Shown here: positions 30,951-39,065 of the stretch, one piece after another
Position numbering within the stretch: the first letter of the stretch is position 1
How the letters are laid out: each line of letters starts with the position of its first letter
Assembly: GCA_002371135.1 (NCBI GenBank)
Contig: DFGB01000028.1
Coordinates: 1-44,199 of the forward strand
Length of the DNA: 44,199 nt
Direction: 5' to 3'
Origin: Verrucomicrobia bacterium UBA3761
GTDB lineage: Bacteria; Verrucomicrobiota; Kiritimatiellia; RFP12; UBA1067
Made by a program: the position numbers and the translations under genes
Notes under the pieces: generated by a model
Told to the model about the DNA's origin: nothing
Databases searched by the model: none
Seen by the model: the letters and a program-made list of their open reading frames with translations, nothing else

Positions 30951-33040
30951 AACTTAAGCCTCCCCAATGGCTGGATGTTTATTTCTGCACTCAATTCTTG
31001 GAACGAGAGCACCGGAAGTTCGTAGTAATCTTTCTCGATCATCTTCCTGAAGTAGCGGCGGATGTCGACGGAAACGATGACGACAGGCTTTTGCGGGATC
31101 TTCGCGAGGTCGCCTATCGTGCGCTTCACGACGGCGAGAATGGAGCGGACTGTCGCCGGATCCATCGCGAGGTAGCTGCCGCCCGAAGTCTGACGGACGG
31201 ATTTGCGGATCTTTTCTTCGAGGGTCGGGTCGAGGAGGTATGCTGCAACAATGTTCTGGCCACCGGAGAATTTGTAGGAAATGTAGCGGCTGAGTGCGGA
31301 GCGGACGTATTCCACCAGGAGGACAGTATCCTTCTCTTTCTGCCCCCATTCGATCAGCGTCTGCGTGATTCGTTTCAAATCGCGGATGGAGATGCCTTCC
31401 TGGACGAGACGCTGGAGGACGTCGGTGATTTTCTGCAATGGTAGCACGCGCTGGACTTCGCGCACGAGCTCCGGGGCTTCCTTTTCCATGTGGTCGAAAA
31501 GAAGCCGCGTTTCCTGGAGTGAAAGGAATTCGTGGGAATAGCGCCGCAAGACGCTGGATAGGTGGTAGGTTAGGACGCCGCCTAGGTCGAGCGAGCGGAT
31601 GCCGCTTTCGTCGAGGCGTGGCTTTTCCTCTTCCTTGACCCAGCAAGTATCGTAGCCGGAGAGGAACGCCTTGCCGGTCTCGAATGTGATGCCGGTCGCG
31701 GAAAGATTTTCAGGCTCTTCCAGCGCGAAGATGTGTCCCTTCAGCAATACGCCCTCCGAGACGGGGACTTCATTCACGAGAATCCTGTAGCGGCCATCGT
31801 GAATCCCAGGGTTGAGCGAAAGGTTGATGCCCGGGAACGGGACGCCGAGGTCGTGGTAGAGGGCGCGGCGGACGGACATGATTTGCTCGTTCAGCGCTTC
31901 GTATGTCAGAGCGCCGCGTATGTCCGCATCGATGTCGACGGTGAGTGGCGTCACCATCGAGAAGTCGTCGCCATCCTTCTTCTTCGCACGTTTTGCCGGT
32001 GTTTCTCCGGATGGTGCGGCGGCGGCGAGCGGGTCTGCCTGACGGCTGGCTGCGGCTTTCGCGGCCTTGGCTTTGAGTTGCAGGCTGTAGCCGACGGCCG
32101 CGACAAATGCTGCAAGGCCGAAAATCTGGATCTTCGGGAAGCCGGGAATGAGGCCGATCGCGACGAGCATCAGCGAGCCTAAGAGAATTGCTTTGGGCTG
32201 AGCGAAGAACTGGTCGATGATGTCCTGGCCGAGCGGTTTGTTGTCCACGTCGCCGACGCGTGTGACGATGACGCCGGACGTGATTGAAACGAGAAGGGCG
32301 GGAATCTGGGAAACGAGGCCGTCGCCGATTGTCAAGATGCCGTATTTCGTCACGGCCCAGCCGACTTCCTTGCCGTTCATCAGCACTCCGACGCATATGC
32401 CGCCGATTATGTTGATCGACGTCATTATAAGGCCTGCGATGGCATCGCCCTTGACGAACTTCATTGCGCCGTCCATGGCGCCGTAGAGTTGCGATTCCTT
32501 GGCGAGTTCCGTGCGGCGCTGTTTCGCCGTCTCCTGGTCGATGGCGCCGGCGCGCATGTCGGCGTCGATGGACATCTGCTTGCCAGGCATCGCATCGAGC
32601 GTGAAGCGAGCCGCCACTTCCGAAACGCGTTCCGCGCCTTTGGCGATGACGACGAACTGCACGATCGTGATGATGAGGAAGATGACGGCGCCTACGACGA
32701 AGTTGCCGCCTACGACGAAGTTGCCGAACGTGTAGATGATTTCGCCCGCGTCTGCCTTGAGCAGGATGAGACGCGTAGTCGTTACGTTCAAGGCGAGGCG
32801 GAAGAGAGTCGTGAACAGGAGCATTGACGGGAAAGTCGAGAACGCCAGCGCCCGCGGCAAATACAGCGAGAGCATCAGCATCACGGTCGAAATCATGATG
32901 TTCGTCGCAATCAGCAAGTCCACCATCGGGGTGGGCAGCGGAATGATCAACAAGCCAATAATGCACACGACCAGAACGGCGAGCACAAGGTCGCCGAACC
33001 GGCTGAATACATTTGAGAAATTGGCTATGTTGCGAGGCAT
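30947..33040 (-). CDS. sctV: T3SS major export apparatus protein SctV (YscV/FlhA family)
   Basis: 697 residues, full length. The N-terminal membrane domain starts VLAVLVVCIIGLLIIPLPTP; conserved features include TFPSMLLFTTLFRLALNVTT, FVVGGNFVVGAVIFLIITIV, the FHIPEP-type stretch VAARFTLDAMPGKQMSIDAD, and GDGLVSQIPALLVSITSGVI. The cytoplasmic domain (from about 350) forms the nonameric ring that receives chaperone-substrate complexes. Neighbouring sctX-like and chaperone genes recall the Yersinia yopN-tyeA-sycN-yscX-yscY-lcrD order. Confidence 0.97.
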   Translation of the reverse strand: MPRNIANFSNVFSRFGDLVLAVLVVCIIGLLIIPLPTPMVDLLIATNIMISTVMLMLSLYLPRALAFSTFPSMLLFTTLFRLALNVTTTRLILLKADAGEIIYTFGNFVVGGNFVVGAVIFLIITIVQFVVIAKGAERVSEVAARFTLDAMPGKQMSIDADMRAGAIDQETAKQRRTELAKESQLYGAMDGAMKFVKGDAIAGLIMTSINIIGGICVGVLMNGKEVGWAVTKYGILTIGDGLVSQIPALLVSITSGVIVTRVGDVDNKPLGQDIIDQFFAQPKAILLGSLMLVAIGLIPGFPKIQIFGLAAFVAAVGYSLQLKAKAAKAAASRQADPLAAAAPSGETPAKRAKKKDGDDFSMVTPLTVDIDADIRGALTYEALNEQIMSVRRALYHDLGVPFPGINLSLNPGIHDGRYRILVNEVPVSEGVLLKGHIFALEEPENLSATGITFETGKAFLSGYDTCWVKEEEKPRLDESGIRSLDLGGVLTYHLSSVLRRYSHEFLSLQETRLLFDHMEKEAPELVREVQRVLPLQKITDVLQRLVQEGISIRDLKRITQTLIEWGQKEKDTVLLVEYVRSALSRYISYKFSGGQNIVAAYLLDPTLEEKIRKSVRQTSGGSYLAMDPATVRSILAVVKRTIGDLAKIPQKPVVIVSVDIRRYFRKMIEKDYYELPVLSFQELSAEINIQPLGRLKL

Positions 33041-33051
33041 GGCGGATTATT

Positions 33052-33087
33052 TTACATTTGGCATCTTACATTTTACAGTTGGCATTG
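33052..33087. repeat. Short degenerate direct repeat upstream of sctV
   Basis: TTTTACATTTGGCAT is followed by CTTACATTTTACAGTTGGCATT, giving repeated TTACATTT and GGCAT units. On the minus strand this reads as AAATGTAAAATGTAAG-type heptamer-like repeats in the 172-bp gap between the sctX-like gene and sctV. The rest of the gap shows nothing else clear. Confidence 0.5.
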
Positions 33088-33212
33088 GGCAATTATGTCG
33101 TTTATATCTCTTGGTGCGACTGAAGCAGTTCCTCGAAAACTCTTCAATATTCAAAGCCGCCGGCTCCTGAAATGTCGAAATAAATAAATACAATGCAAAA
33201 TACTAAATGCTT

Positions 33213-33599
33213 TCAAGTTTCGAGCAGCGCAAGGCGGTAGCGTTCGAGAAGGTCGGTATCGATAAGAAGGTTTTCGAGGTCGGCTGCAGCGGCGTCGGCG
33301 GCGGGCGATTTCATCTCGCGCAAGGTGTGCAGGGCCGAGCGGGCCGTCTCGGCAAAGCCGCCGCTCGTGCGCAGATAGGCGGAATTTTCAGCAACCAGCG
33401 CGCGCATGATTTCAGCGCTCACTTTGATGCCGGTCGGAAAGATTTCGTCCAGTGCGAGAGAAACGGTGGTCGAGCCGGGCAGAAGGGTGCTTTGCGGCTT
33501 GCCTTCAGAGGGAGAATCGATTACGTCGGCGAAACCCGCGCTTCCAATGCCGATGTCAAACCTCAGCGGCTGGGTGGTCCTTGAAATATTCAAACTCAT
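33213..33599 (-). CDS. SctX (YscX)-like early T3SS substrate
   Basis: 128 residues, ATGA-coupled to the chaperone gene upstream. The segment TTVSLALDEIFPTGIKVSAE, then SALHTLREMK...AAAADLENLLIDTDLLERYR, fits the pattern of YscX (a L..LFP motif, then two helices with a Leu-rich end). YscX is an early exported protein required for secretion and binds the YscY chaperone and SctV. Context (gatekeeper, chaperone, this gene, sctV) matches Yersinia and Chlamydia-type loci. Identification rests on pattern and position. Confidence 0.5.
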   Translation of the reverse strand: MSLNISRTTQPLRFDIGIGSAGFADVIDSPSEGKPQSTLLPGSTTVSLALDEIFPTGIKVSAEIMRALVAENSAYLRTSGGFAETARSALHTLREMKSPAADAAAADLENLLIDTDLLERYRLALLET

Positions 33600-33985
33600 T
33601 CAACACCTCCAATCTCTTCGGCGACTCCCCAGAGTATGGAGAATGCTTCGTTGAGATGCGGCAGCGTGACATCGCGCTCGGGCAGGCGAATGGCGGCGAC
33701 GAGGCGGCCGGAACGGGCGAGCAGCCCGGTCCGTATGCGATAGACGCCGACTTTGGCCTGCGGGCGGGAAAACGATAGCAGGCGCTTGAGACTAGCGTGG
33801 CCGATCGCATCGCTGTTGAACGTGACGGCGACGACGAGTTCGGCATTGCAGTACTCAAGCTGCAGTTTCACGCCTGAATCGAATGAAAGGGTAGCCGCGC
33901 CGCTGTTGTCGAGTGCGAGCGATTCCACTCCGGCGCTGCGGCCGAAGTCGCGAATGACGGCGTTCATCCACTCTGGCGCCATCAT
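33596..33985 (-). CDS. CesT/SycN-like T3SS chaperone
   Basis: 129 residues from the ATG overlapping the sctW stop (ATGA). Alternating beta/alpha layout of class I chaperones: MNAVIRDFGRSAGVESLALD, ATLSFDSGVKLQLEY, ELVVAVTF, ARSGRLVAAIRLPE, LPHLNEAFSILWGVAEEIG. By position next to the gatekeeper it resembles SycN/YscB, which chaperone YopN. Small, acidic and cytoplasmic. Confidence 0.65.
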   Translation of the reverse strand: MMAPEWMNAVIRDFGRSAGVESLALDNSGAATLSFDSGVKLQLEYCNAELVVAVTFNSDAIGHASLKRLLSFSRPQAKVGVYRIRTGLLARSGRLVAAIRLPERDVTLPHLNEAFSILWGVAEEIGGVE

Positions 33986-35151
33986 GCCGCACCTCCTTCC
34001 ATCGCATTTTCTTCCATTATCAAATCGTCCAGATGCTCCTGCGCGGCTTCCACCAGACGCTGGCGGTCGCCTTCCTTCTGGAAAAGGCGCGGCGAGAGTT
34101 TGCGGAAGAGCGCTGTCAATTCGCGCGCGAAATCCATCTTGGCGAGTAGCGAGGCGATGCCGTTTTCCTGGATGAACGCGGCAATTGCCGGCGATGCCAC
34201 GAAGGACTGCTCGGTAAAGTCGAGTATGCGTCCGGTCATCTGCTCGCCATCCATCTTGCAGCGTTCGCCGAATTGCTTGTTCATGCGAACGCCAAGAGCG
34301 GTCAGGGCGTCGAGGACCGTTTGCAGCACCTGGACGCACTGGAGGTCGGTGAGGATGCGGCCAAGCGTGGCGGCGTCGAGCGAAGGCGTGGCGGATTTCA
34401 AATCTGCGCCGCAGCCTGCGATGAGGAAGTCGATGGCGTCCTTGATGCCTTCAGGGCCGCGCGAAGAGAGAAGGGACTTGAAGCACTCCTGCGGGCGCGT
34501 GAAGCCCACAACTTCGCCGCGATACATGTCGCGCAAATCCTGCATTTCTTCCGGCGTCGTCGCGCGGGCGTTGATTTCCTCGGCGAGGTTGATACCGGCT
34601 TTGATTTCCGGACCCTTGGCTTCGGTGAGCGCGGCTTTTGCATTGCGGATGAGCGAGCGCATTGCGTCCTCACCGTCGCCGCACGCCTGTTCGAGGATGT
34701 CGAGCATGGCGAATTGATGCGAAGGATCGGTGGAACCGCGACCGAGTTCGCGCAGGAGATCGCGCGAATCGAACGATTCGCCTGCCTTGAAAGCGTTGCG
34801 GATGTTGCGCAGGATGCGCGAGAGAAAATCGCGTCCCGGCATGTCCGGCAGGACGGACATCCATGATTCGACGGCCTTGACGAGCGCAGTGCGCGGGCCT
34901 TGCATTTCGCCCATCTTGCGCTCGCCCACACGCTTCATCTCTTTTTCTTCAAACTGAAACGAGAGCTCCTCCATGGAATCCATGAGCTCTGCCATCGGAT
35001 TGGCTTCGACAGTGAACTTTGCGCCGTTTATCTCGCCGCGCTGGATTTCGGCCGGGGTCTGCGTCGCGGCCTCGAGACGCTCGCGCATTTGCGCCGCCTC
35101 GGCGCCGGCCGCGTAAGTCTGGCGAAGGATTTGGGATGCGTCAAACGCCAT
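33982..35151 (-). CDS. sctW: T3SS gatekeeper SctW (YopN-TyeA/HrpJ family)
   Basis: 389 residues from MAFDASQILRQ at 35151. All-helical. The N-terminal secretion/chaperone-binding region is followed by the HrpJ/YopN domain (SMEELSFQFEEKEMKRVGER, VESWMSVLPDMPGRDFLSRI) and a TyeA-like C-terminal region (LLAKMDFARELTALFRKLSP). Fused YopN-TyeA layouts are known from MxiC, CopN and SepL. It controls the order of translocator and effector export. Overlaps the AIM24-like gene by 11 nt and the chaperone by 4. Confidence 0.85.
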   Translation of the reverse strand: MAFDASQILRQTYAAGAEAAQMRERLEAATQTPAEIQRGEINGAKFTVEANPMAELMDSMEELSFQFEEKEMKRVGERKMGEMQGPRTALVKAVESWMSVLPDMPGRDFLSRILRNIRNAFKAGESFDSRDLLRELGRGSTDPSHQFAMLDILEQACGDGEDAMRSLIRNAKAALTEAKGPEIKAGINLAEEINARATTPEEMQDLRDMYRGEVVGFTRPQECFKSLLSSRGPEGIKDAIDFLIAGCGADLKSATPSLDAATLGRILTDLQCVQVLQTVLDALTALGVRMNKQFGERCKMDGEQMTGRILDFTEQSFVASPAIAAFIQENGIASLLAKMDFARELTALFRKLSPRLFQKEGDRQRLVEAAQEHLDDLIMEENAMEGGAA

Positions 35152-35758
35152 AGACCCTCCTCCCACGCGCATAGTCGAGCGCGTTTTTCCTTGCGACGCC
35201 TTCCACCCACACGACGCCCGGTCCATAGAAAGTTAGCAGCAAATCACGCGGGCCGCGCGGAAGAAGTATATCGAGAATGCCAATTTTGCGGCAAAAACCG
35301 GTCGGTCTGCCGCCAGTCCATGCGACGAGCGATTCGGGGCGGACGGAAAGCGTCTGGCCATCGTCCAGCGGGATGCGGGCCGTGCGGCCGGCCGTCGCCA
35401 TCACCACCCACTCGTTCGCGAATTCGGTGGCGGAAAACGAGCCGCGAAGGCTCATCGGGATTGTCTTGATCGTGTGGGCTTCGCGGCGCGCCACGAGCGG
35501 CGAAACGAGAACCTTGGACGAAACGGCGAAGACTGGCGCCGCGCATGGGATGTGCGTGAGGAACGGGCGCGACGAATCTGCACACTTTGCGACGCCCGTA
35601 GTATCCATCTGTTCAAGCGCAGCCCTGTCGCGAACGCACCAACCTTTGCGGCGGCGACGGACGGCCGTACCGAAGAATGCCGCAGGCTGACCGCGGCTCA
35701 TCAGCCACGATCCCGCCTCGACTTCTACAAAGCCGCTATCTATCTTCGCTGCGTTCAT
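35141..35758 (-). CDS. AIM24-family protein inside the T3SS operon
   Basis: 205 residues. The C-terminal two thirds follow the AIM24 (DUF124) pattern: FAVSSKVLVSPLV, RGSFSATEFANEWVVMATA, DDGQTLSVRPESLVAWTGG and the ending LLLTFYGPGVVWVEG. The fold is a beta-rich TRAP-like sandwich of unclear biochemical function in bacteria. It sits between sctC and sctW, overlapping sctW by 11 nt, so it is made with the secretion machinery. I know no standard T3SS component of this family. It is not the missing C-ring SctQ, since no SpoA domain is visible. Confidence 0.75.
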   Translation of the reverse strand: MNAAKIDSGFVEVEAGSWLMSRGQPAAFFGTAVRRRRKGWCVRDRAALEQMDTTGVAKCADSSRPFLTHIPCAAPVFAVSSKVLVSPLVARREAHTIKTIPMSLRGSFSATEFANEWVVMATAGRTARIPLDDGQTLSVRPESLVAWTGGRPTGFCRKIGILDILLPRGPRDLLLTFYGPGVVWVEGVARKNALDYARGRRVYGV

Positions 35759-35797
35759 CAGGTGGGAGTTGCTTCTAGATGTTCTAGACTTTTTAAC

Positions 35798-37732
35798 TTA
35801 CTGCTGGGATTTTGCTTCTTCCTCCTCGCGCTCGAGCTCTTCTTTTACGAGGCGGGCGGTTTCGGCTTGTTCGATGGATTTCCATTCGCGAATGTCGTCG
35901 GAGAGGTAGCGTTCTTTGCGCTTGCGGTCGAACTGGCGCATCGTCCTTGCGTGTTCAATCTCGGCCTTGCGGCGCTTGTACTTGTCGACCGATTCTTCCT
36001 TGCGGCGCTTGCGGGTGTCTTCGCGTTCGAGCTCGCGGATGTGGCGCTCTTCGTCCACTTCGTCCATGGCGTCTTCGATTTTCTCGGGCTCGGAGATGTC
36101 CCTCAGCCGCGAAGCCTGGAGGCGCGCGAGCATTTCCTGATCGAGGTCGACGATGTGCGGCGTGAAGATGAACATGCGCTGCACCGTCTCCTTGTGCGTA
36201 GACTTGCCGCCGAAAATCCAACCGATCAGCGGCAAGTCTCTCAGCCACGGAATGCCCCAACCGGCGTCTTCCACTATGTCGCGAAGATAGCCGGCGAGCA
36301 TGATGGATTCGTTCTCGAACACCGCCGTCTGCGTCTGTAGGGTCGAACTGCGCGTCATTGGCATGGACTCGACGGAAATCGTTTCGAAGCCGCCGTCGTT
36401 GAGTTCGAGCGAGAGCCAGACTTGATTGGGGATGTTGGTGGAAATCGAAGGGAGGATGCGCGGCTTGATTTGCAGCGAAGTGCCGGCGCTGACCTCTTCA
36501 AGCGTCGCGACCTCGGTGCCGACCACCTTCGCGTGGTAGCTCTGCGTATCGGTCATTTCAGCAGCGAGGTTGTTGACGGTGAGGAGGGAAGAGCGGGAAA
36601 TCGAGCGAGCCTTGCCTTTTTCGCGAAGGGCGGTGAGAGAAGTGGCGAGGGCGTAGGAGGAATGTATGTGCGTGAGAGCGCCCGCGAGCCCCTTGCCTGC
36701 GACATCGCCCGGCGAGAATAAGTTGCCGGCGTTCTGGCCGAGTCCTATGTCGGAGTGTCCATGCGTCGTCGCGCCGGATAGCGAGAGCTGCCAATCGAGA
36801 GCGTCTTTTTTCGTGAGCTCGACTACAGTGACGTCGATCTCGACGAGTTTTTGCGGGACGTCCAGTTCCTTGATGATACGCTCGTACATCCCCATGCGCG
36901 AAACGACATCGCGCACGAGGACGGCGTTCAACCTGTTTTCGGCGCGGATGACAGGGCGGAAGTCGGATTTTGTCGCTGCCGACTGAGGCGCCGGGGCGGG
37001 GGTGTCGGCATTTTCGCCGCCTGCGCCCTTGGTGCTTTCGACGACATTCTGGCCGATATCGCCATTCATCATCTCTTCGAGGATTTTCGCGACGCCGCGA
37101 ATGGTGAGCGTCGTTTCCGGGCTGGAGGCCTTGAAACTGACGTCGTCGGCCCACGTGTAGGTGAGCGGGAAGAGACGCGCCTCGACTTCATTGAAAGTCC
37201 TGCGTTCGCGGAGGCTGTCGGCCTTGGCGATCATTTCCGCGACGAGCGCGACGTAGCGCGGCGGGCCCGAAACCATTACGAGTTCATCGTTGGAAGTCGT
37301 CTTGAGCGGGAAGCGCTCGTCCTCTACGCCCAATTCACCAAGCATCTTGCGGACCTCGCCGGCCTTCATGTATTGAAGGTCGATGAGCATTGTGGCGATT
37401 TCGCCCGCGCCATACAGATAGAGCGCGGCGCCGTCGTAGTACCAGATGAGGTTGTGGGTGGTGGCGATTTTATCGAGAAATTCAGAAGGGGGGACGGATT
37501 TGAAATCGGCGGAGAACGTGCCTCGGACAGACTGGGACATGACAACGGAGAGCCCCTCTGCAACGGCGAACGTATCCAGTGCGACGCGAAGATCCATATC
37601 GCGGGCGACGAGCGTGTATTCCGGCAGCTTCCAGGGAATCGGCGCCGCTTTCGAGCCACACGGCGCCGTCACCGCCGCCGCACATACGCACAGCGTCAGC
37701 GCAACGCGCCGTATCAGTCCTTTCTCGTTCAT
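35798..37732 (-). CDS. sctC: T3SS outer-membrane secretin SctC with long charged tail
   Basis: 644 residues. Signal peptide (MNEKGLIRRVALTLCVCAAA), N0 domain (LVARDMDLRVALDTFAVAEG), N1/N3 domains (MKAGEVRKMLGELGV; FRPVIRAENRLNAVLVRDV), then the secretin core (KLVEIDVTVVELTKKDALDW, SLLTVNNLAAEM, TAVFENESIMLAGYLRD, PWLRDLPLIGWIFGG, RMFIFTPHIVDLD). After the core come about 108 extra residues, almost all Glu/Arg/Lys, forming a predicted coiled coil (ERHIRELEREDTRKRRKEES). That tail is longer than usual for SctC. No lipobox. Confidence 0.93.
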   Translation of the reverse strand: MNEKGLIRRVALTLCVCAAAVTAPCGSKAAPIPWKLPEYTLVARDMDLRVALDTFAVAEGLSVVMSQSVRGTFSADFKSVPPSEFLDKIATTHNLIWYYDGAALYLYGAGEIATMLIDLQYMKAGEVRKMLGELGVEDERFPLKTTSNDELVMVSGPPRYVALVAEMIAKADSLRERRTFNEVEARLFPLTYTWADDVSFKASSPETTLTIRGVAKILEEMMNGDIGQNVVESTKGAGGENADTPAPAPQSAATKSDFRPVIRAENRLNAVLVRDVVSRMGMYERIIKELDVPQKLVEIDVTVVELTKKDALDWQLSLSGATTHGHSDIGLGQNAGNLFSPGDVAGKGLAGALTHIHSSYALATSLTALREKGKARSISRSSLLTVNNLAAEMTDTQSYHAKVVGTEVATLEEVSAGTSLQIKPRILPSISTNIPNQVWLSLELNDGGFETISVESMPMTRSSTLQTQTAVFENESIMLAGYLRDIVEDAGWGIPWLRDLPLIGWIFGGKSTHKETVQRMFIFTPHIVDLDQEMLARLQASRLRDISEPEKIEDAMDEVDEERHIRELEREDTRKRRKEESVDKYKRRKAEIEHARTMRQFDRKRKERYLSDDIREWKSIEQAETARLVKEELEREEEEAKSQQ

Positions 37733-37738
37733 ACGTAT

Positions 37739-37770
37739 GTTGAAAAGTTGAAAAGTTGAAAAGTTGAAAA
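37739..37770 (-). repeat. Octamer tandem repeat upstream of sctC (4 units)
   Basis: Four exact GTTGAAAA units on the + strand, i.e. TTTTCAAC read toward sctC, starting 7 bp before its ATG. Same octamer family as at 9268-9379 and 38896-38959. Confidence 0.9.
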
Positions 37771-37875
37771 GTCCTAAGTCCCAAGTTCCAAGTCCTTTGT
37801 CTCCCGGTGCGACAAGATGAATCTCTCAAAACGCTCTTCCACGTTCGTGGCTGTTGGCTCCTAGGACTTAGGACT
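37770..37875. repeat. 12-bp inverted repeat flanking the sctC leader
   Basis: AGTCCTAAGTCC (37770-37781) pairs perfectly with GGACTTAGGACT (37864-37875) across about 82 bp. The left arm continues into AAGTTCCAAGTCC, a degenerate direct repeat. Possible leader structure or mobile-repeat ends. Confidence 0.6.
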
Positions 37876-37880
37876 AACTA

Positions 37881-38303
37881 TTACACCGGCATTCTAAATT
37901 CGTCTTTGCGTTCTTCTTCCTTTTCGTCTCCGAGTGCGCCGGCTCTTTCCCGCCACCAGTCGCACGAGTTCGTAAATGATTCGAACAATCTTGTCAACTC
38001 TCGAGGCGCGGCCCCGGCGTCCGCCGACTGCCAAATGAATATCCGGAAGGTCCCCGCCGCTCCTCGCTGTTCGTCCCATGATAACGTCGCCTCCTCCTTG
38101 AGCATCCTGCCTGCCGCGTAGGCGGCCAACTGTCCGAGCATTTGTTCGTTGTCTGTCAGTACATATTTGAGAGTGACGGCGCCGGCGGCCTCTTCGGCTT
38201 CTATTTCCATTCCATCGACACGGATTGTGAACGACGACGCGCCCCCTTCGGGCCTCCCGTCTGGATACCCTATCGCGTCCAGCAATCGTTCAAGCGCGCT
38301 CAT
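37881..38303 (-). CDS. CesT-like T3SS chaperone (partner of the EspA/SseB-like protein)
   Basis: 140 residues, acidic. MSALERLLDAIGYPDG, then FTIRVDGMEIEAEEAAGAVT, LKYVL, LGQLAAYAAGRMLKEEATLS, GTFRIFIW and LFESFTNSCDWWRERAGAL follow the class I chaperone layout. It lies 15 nt after the small secreted-type gene (38319-38834), so it probably serves that protein or the secretin-proximal substrates. Confidence 0.6.
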   Translation of the reverse strand: MSALERLLDAIGYPDGRPEGGASSFTIRVDGMEIEAEEAAGAVTLKYVLTDNEQMLGQLAAYAAGRMLKEEATLSWDEQRGAAGTFRIFIWQSADAGAAPRELTRLFESFTNSCDWWRERAGALGDEKEEERKDEFRMPV

Positions 38304-38318
38304 GCGGTGGAATGCAGA

Positions 38319-38834
38319 TTAGATGTTGTCCGCGTTCCCGGACATCGACGTGCCGAACGCCCGGGTGATGTTGGAAGAAGTAGAATAAGCGACGTCGCGG
38401 CGGTTGACGAGCGTCTGGATGTCGATCATCGCCTGCTGCTGCGACTGCGTAAGAATGTCCATTTTGGCCTTCATCGCATTGATGGCCTGCATGCGCTTGT
38501 CATAGGAATTGAGATCGGCGGGCAGCGCATTCGATTCGACGCCCAGCGTATCGATGCAAAACGTCTTGATCGTCGACCAGTCGGAATCCGCCGTGCCGTT
38601 GGCGATCGAGCGCAACCATGTGGAGGCTGTCGTTAGCGTAGTCGAATCAATGGCCGTAGCATTCATCTTCGCGACGCTTTGCGATTCATACATCGCCGCC
38701 GTGCGCAACGAGACGGCAATCACCAGCTGGCCGAGTGTCAGGTTCTCGGCCAGACTAGTATTGTACAAATTTATGGCCGAGCTGCCGCTTGGCGCATATT
38801 TATTCGTCGCTATTTGAACGCTTTCTATTGACAT
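38319..38834 (-). CDS. EspA/SseB-like T3SS secreted subunit (tip or filament candidate)
   Basis: 171 residues from the ATG at 38834 (GGAG upstream; a TTG six codons earlier is possible). Ser/Thr-rich N-terminus without a Sec signal, then helices with LGQLVIAVSLRTAAMYESQS and a C-terminal coiled coil (AMKAKMDILTQSQQQAMIDI, QTLVNRRDVAYSTSSNI). The C-terminal pattern resembles EspA/SseB-type filament or tip subunits. It has its own promoter and a following chaperone gene. An effector or another coiled-coil substrate is an alternative. Confidence 0.5.
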   Translation of the reverse strand: MSIESVQIATNKYAPSGSSAINLYNTSLAENLTLGQLVIAVSLRTAAMYESQSVAKMNATAIDSTTLTTASTWLRSIANGTADSDWSTIKTFCIDTLGVESNALPADLNSYDKRMQAINAMKAKMDILTQSQQQAMIDIQTLVNRRDVAYSTSSNITRAFGTSMSGNADNI

Positions 38835-38864
38835 AAGAGACTTCTTCTCCAATGTTTGAGTATT

Positions 38865-38893
38865 ATTATACCATATTTCCGCAATATTGGTAA
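38865..38893 (-). promoter_or_regulatory. Sigma70-like promoter for the EspA-like gene
   Basis: Minus-strand TTACCA (38888-38893), 17-nt spacer and a perfect TATAAT (38865-38870), ending about 30 nt before the ATG at 38834. It lies immediately downstream of the octamer repeat, whose last unit nearly touches the -35. Confidence 0.65.
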
Positions 38894-38895
38894 AG

Positions 38896-38959
38896 GTTGA
38901 AAAGTTGAAAAGTTGAAAGGTTGAAAAGTTGAAAAGTTGAAAGGTTGAAAAGTTGAAAA
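38896..38959 (-). repeat. Octamer tandem repeat upstream of the EspA-like gene (8 units)
   Basis: Eight contiguous GTTGAAAR units on the + strand, equal to YTTTCAAC read toward the downstream gene. It overlaps the long inverted repeat at 38947-39065. Confidence 0.95.
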
Positions 38960-39065
38960 TGTTGCCAATGTGAAAATGTTGCCAATTCCAATACCCAGTA
39001 CCAATTGGAAATTGGCAACATTGGAATTGGCAACATTTTCACATTGGCAACATTTTCAACTTTTC
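38947..39065. repeat. 46-bp perfect inverted repeat overlapping a chaperone gene's 3' end
   Basis: Arms 38947-38992 and 39020-39065 are exact reverse complements (46 bp) around a 27-nt centre. Each arm contains AATGTTGCCAAT-type units twice. The right arm covers the last ~9 codons and the stop of the chaperone gene ending at 39039. As RNA it would be a very stable hairpin between the effector/chaperone genes and the EspA-like gene. Confidence 0.95.

Noticed and set aside
33213..33599. A translocator (YopB/YopD-type) gene next to sctV
   Set aside because: Too short and without hydrophobic membrane-insertion segments; a YscX-like role fits better.
35141..35758. The AIM24-like gene as the missing C-ring protein SctQ
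   Set aside because: No SpoA domain pattern is visible, and the conserved LLLTFYGPGVVWVEG ending is the AIM24 signature.
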